Of a stretch of DNA of 19,220 bases, positions 16,377-19,220 are shown in pieces. This DNA comes from Ophioceras dolichostomum (Eukaryota > Ascomycota > Sordariomycetes > Magnaporthales > Ophioceraceae): the NCBI GenBank assembly GCA_003049485.1, contig PYST01000524.1:1-19220 (forward strand), given 5' to 3'. Each line of letters begins with the position of its first letter. Positions within the stretch are counted from its first letter, which is position 1. The notes under the pieces were generated by a model. The model made no database searches and had not been told where the DNA came from. It saw only the letters and a list, made by a program, of their open reading frames with translations. The position numbers and the translations under genes were made by a program.

Positions 16377-19098
16377 TCAGCCCCAGTGAATAGTCCTCCC
16401 CGACCCGCCTGTGCTTGTTGCAACGGGGACCCCAAACCGTCCAGACACCTCGCTGCTGCGTGGAAGCTCATCCCGCCAGGCGGCAACCTCGGCAACAATC
16501 TCGGCGTCGTCGCCAATGCTGCTCGTGATGCTGGCGCTGCTCGTCGTGACCTGCAGCCGAGGAACTTGCGGACAATACTGCTGCTTCCGGGAGGCAAACG
16601 CAGGCTGCGCGGTGACGCCCCGAGCCAGCTCGAAGTCGAGCGAAACGAAGCCGGTCTCGTCGGCCCTGACCGGGAACTGGAAGCGGGTCTGGGTGCCGCG
16701 GGGGCGTTGCGACAGCATCGAGATGACGTCGTCGACGATGGATACGGTGGCGAGTTCTCGGGCGGCCAGGTTCCTCCTGCGAGGGCCGCCTGCCTCGTCA
16801 TCAGCCGGCTCAAGCGCCAGGCGCCGGATGAGATGGTCCTGTAGAGCGTCCTCGGCCACATCGACCATGGCCAGCGGCAGTTGGGGCTGCTCGGTCGCGG
16901 CCGCCTGGCTGTAGACCTCGGTCCAGGTCCGAAAGCCCGGAAAGAGGGGATGGCAGAGCCCGTGGTAGTACGGGAGGTCGATCGGTAGCACTTTGTCCTG
17001 CACGGAGTGGAAGTGCGTTACCCACGACCTGGCGGCGTACCCAAGGAACGCCGCCGTGCGCTCGCTCGCTCGGCCCAGGCCCTCCCCATCGCCGTACCTC
17101 TTGCCAAGCATGTAGAGGAACGTTACGCACAGCTCCAGCAGCAGCGCATGGTCGGCTACGAGCGAGAAAGAGTGCTGCCAGCCCGTGTGGCCTCTGGGAG
17201 TGGCCGCGTCGCCGTGGCCATCGTCATATCGCGCCTGGGACGGTCGGCCTTTCTCTCCTCCAAGCCGGCCGTGACCTAGCGGCGGAAAAGGGGCGATGGT
17301 CGAGAATGAAGATGGCGCCAGCCTCCGCGTGGCTCCGGGGGGTGGACTGAAGTCTTCCTCGTCGTCCATCTTCCACAAACCCACCTCCTCCCCTTCTTCA
17401 TCCTCGTCGTAATCGTCATAATTTCTTCGGGTCAGCGACGGAGACAGCGGCCCCGCGTCGTCGAGTGTCCTCAGTGATGTCTCGTCCAGGAGAAAATCAC
17501 GCGCCGTCTGGTGCACCAGGTAGACCTTGCCGCCGATGATGCGGACGAAATTGCCGCACAGGTGCTTGATGTGGGTCTCAAATGGATAGACCATGTGGTA
17601 CTCTACATGCCTGAACGTCCTCCGGCTCGGCCGGCGTGGCACCGGCGACTGCTGGAAGGTGGACGGGTGATCGGGAGTGATGGCCAGCGCGATACCCAGC
17701 TCTTCGGCCGTCAGGGGCTGCACAGCAGCGAGGATGATACTCAGCATCTTGCGTGCCCGGGCGTGGTCGGGCGTGGAGTCAAGCATGGCCGAGTAGATGG
17801 CGTCAACCCCGCGGCTCCGCAGGATGAGGTCGAGTTCGCGGCGGGATGCGCCCTCCTCGGCCTGGTCTCGGAGGAGTTGGATGGGCGCCGTCCAGAGGAA
17901 AGTCCGGTCGGCGCGCGCGACCAGCTCGCGACCCGCGTCCTCCAAGAGCTCCAGGGGCAGCCCGCAGTCTTCCAGCTCGCGCATCGCAGCGCCCACGACG
18001 AGGCCGATGTCGTGGTTGATGGCATCATCCTCGTCCTCTCCACAAAGCCGCAACATGAAAAGGCGCTGCTGCTGACCGTGCCGGGGCTGCTGGCCCCTGT
18101 CAAAGGCCACCCTGATGGAGTTCTCCGGCCGACTCGCCACAAGGATGCGTAGCTTCGGCCTAGCCTTCTTCGGGCCCGATGTCTTACTGATCGTGCTGAT
18201 CGCGCTGATCGTGCTGATCGTGCTGGTCGTGCTGTCGACTCCGAGGCGCGACCAAGCCGCCGCCGACGTGGGCGCTGTGGAGTCACCGTCATGATAATAT
18301 GCTGAAATCAAACGGACCAGTTGCTTCATCGAATCCACTTCACACTCATCCAGCCCGTCCAGGAAGCACACTGTTGGCCTCGCCCTATCGTCCTCGGCGG
18401 AGGCAACCAGAACCTTGCCACAGGGTCTCTGGCTGCTTCAAACACTAGCTGTCGCCCCCGCTCCGCTGCTTCAGATGTCTCGCGGCCACATCCATCAGCA
18501 GCGGCTGGGCGGTGTACAGCTGGTGGAGCAGTGACAACAGGGCATAGACGGCGTCGCTCTGTTCTGTGTTGTCCGACTTGAAGAAGAAATGGCAAACGTT
18601 TTGCTCCCGGCCGTGCTGGCGCCGGTGGTGGTCGACGAGGAACGACGTTAGCACCGACTTGCCGCACCCCGGATTCGCCGAAACCCATATGAAGGCTGCC
18701 CCCCGGAGAGACGTCCAGGCCCTGTACTTGTCGTGTTCGAAAATCCACCTGCAAGTGACCCGAACCGCGGGAGGGTTCCTCTCCTTGTGGGCCTCGTAGT
18801 TGGACACGTCAAGCTCCCGCATTGTTGCCGCTGGCGTGATCAGCAGCTCCCTTTTGTCTGACGTGGCGAGGATGCGTTGTGTGGCAGGCAAGTGGGAGTG
18901 TTTGGTTAGGCACCTGGGGTATGTAACAGACAAGGACTTCACTTCGCCTTTGCATCTTTGAACTGCGCCCCTGGAATGGAAGGGAAAGTGGCGGGTTGGT
19001 GCTTTACCAATGGAAAATGCATGCTGCGAGGCCATTTTGCATATGCTCGCAAGCATCGGCCTGAATCTCGGCTCGTCGACACCGGTGAACCAGCACAT
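16377..19098 (-). pseudogene. NACHT/STAND (NLR-like) gene, disrupted by a stop and a frameshift
   Basis: The 5' frame (19098-18445) carries the pre-NACHT segment RNPPAV...TCRWIFEHDKYRAW and Walker A in IWVSANPGCGKSVL (about 18650-18695). The 3' frame (18371 region to 16377) carries Walker B in VCFLDGLDECE, the sensor stretch LRILVASRPE, the winged-helix-like RKMLSIILAAVQPLTAEELG and VYLVHQTARDFLLDE. Between them an in-frame TAG (18445-18447) is followed by ten more codons that still read like the family (ending ETLWQ); the frame then slips by one base at 18413-18414 and resumes as VLVASAEDD. No ankyrin, WD or TPR repeats follow; the tail has an acidic insertion and ends at 16377. Intact relatives act in non-self recognition and cell death. 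The ATG at 19098 is uncertain, since upstream exons could lie outside the window. Sequencing error at one or both sites is possible. Confidence 0.82.
18187..18231 (-). repeat. Five 9-bp tandem units inside the NACHT region
   Basis: Five 9-bp units with the pattern CTG(A/G)TCG(T/C)G on the + strand encode repeated IST/ISA tripeptides on the minus strand. They lie in a loop between Walker B and the SRPE motif, where the family usually has a short variable segment. The period keeps the frame. Confidence 0.75.
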
Positions 19099-19220
19099 GC
19101 TTTTTTTTTCTCATTAGTCGCATGCAAGCCTAGGTGTCAAGGGTCGAACAAGGAGAAGAGGAAGAGACGTTGTTGTGCCTTGAAGAGGTCTAAACTAGAA
19201 TAGAGATCGGCGAGTGAACT

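Noticed and set aside
17511..18152. A 213-codon open frame on the + strand
   Set aside because: It is antisense to the NACHT coding region, which has clear family motifs; the + frame has none.
18414..18450. A short intron as explanation for the stop and frameshift in the NACHT gene
   Set aside because: GT...AG pairs that would remove both lesions are too short for fungal introns or would remove family-like residues such as ETLWQ. Pseudogenization or sequence error fits better.

Overview
The window looks like nuclear DNA of a GC-rich filamentous ascomycete, most likely a Sordariomycete. The evidence is short GT-AG introns (67-147 nt, several with CTNAC-type branch sites), a Zn2Cys6 regulator with the fungal middle homology domain, a NACHT/STAND protein, a pogo/Fot1-type transposon and CT-rich promoters. 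A single N at 2864, flanked by an exact duplication, marks a draft-assembly join. Species is not determinable from the sequence alone.

Layout, left to right. (1) Positions 1-2915 hold a pogo/Fot1-like DNA transposon with one uninterrupted 782-aa transposase frame. A 63-bp hairpin-containing sequence is present at both ends in the same orientation. (2) At 3206-3739 (+) is a small NTF2/SnoaL-like protein. (3) At 4415-7407 (-) is a 971-aa Zn2Cys6 transcription factor whose zinc cluster is split by a 77-nt intron. (4) At 8572-9530 (+), divergent from the regulator, is a secreted low-complexity protein with 22-residue repeats and a Kex2-like site. (5) At 10451-10941 (+) is a 108-aa secreted protein with 12 cysteines, spliced from three exons, that resolves into two tandem six-cysteine modules. 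(6) At 11551-12599 (-) is a classical short-chain dehydrogenase/reductase with one intron. (7) At 12600-15086 are 2.5 kb without a convincing gene, containing a 33-bp direct repeat and a possible gene remnant. (8) At 15087-16292 (+) is a type I membrane protein with a cysteine-rich ectodomain, Ser/Thr stalk and single membrane span. (9) At 16377-19098 (-), convergent with it, is a NACHT-domain NLR-like gene broken by an in-frame stop and a one-base frameshift between Walker A and Walker B.

The genes do not form an obvious metabolic pathway. Three of the seven host genes enter the secretory pathway (8572, 10451, 15087) and one is an NLR relic, so the right half reads as an accessory cell-surface/recognition neighbourhood; that is inference from gene content only. 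The regulator at 4415-7407 shares an intergenic region with the secreted protein at 8572 and could co-control it, but no site demonstrates this.

The most distinctive observations are the duplicated six-cysteine module protein, the direct (not inverted) hairpin repeats around the transposase with a compensatory base-pair change, and the NACHT pseudogene with identifiable lesions.
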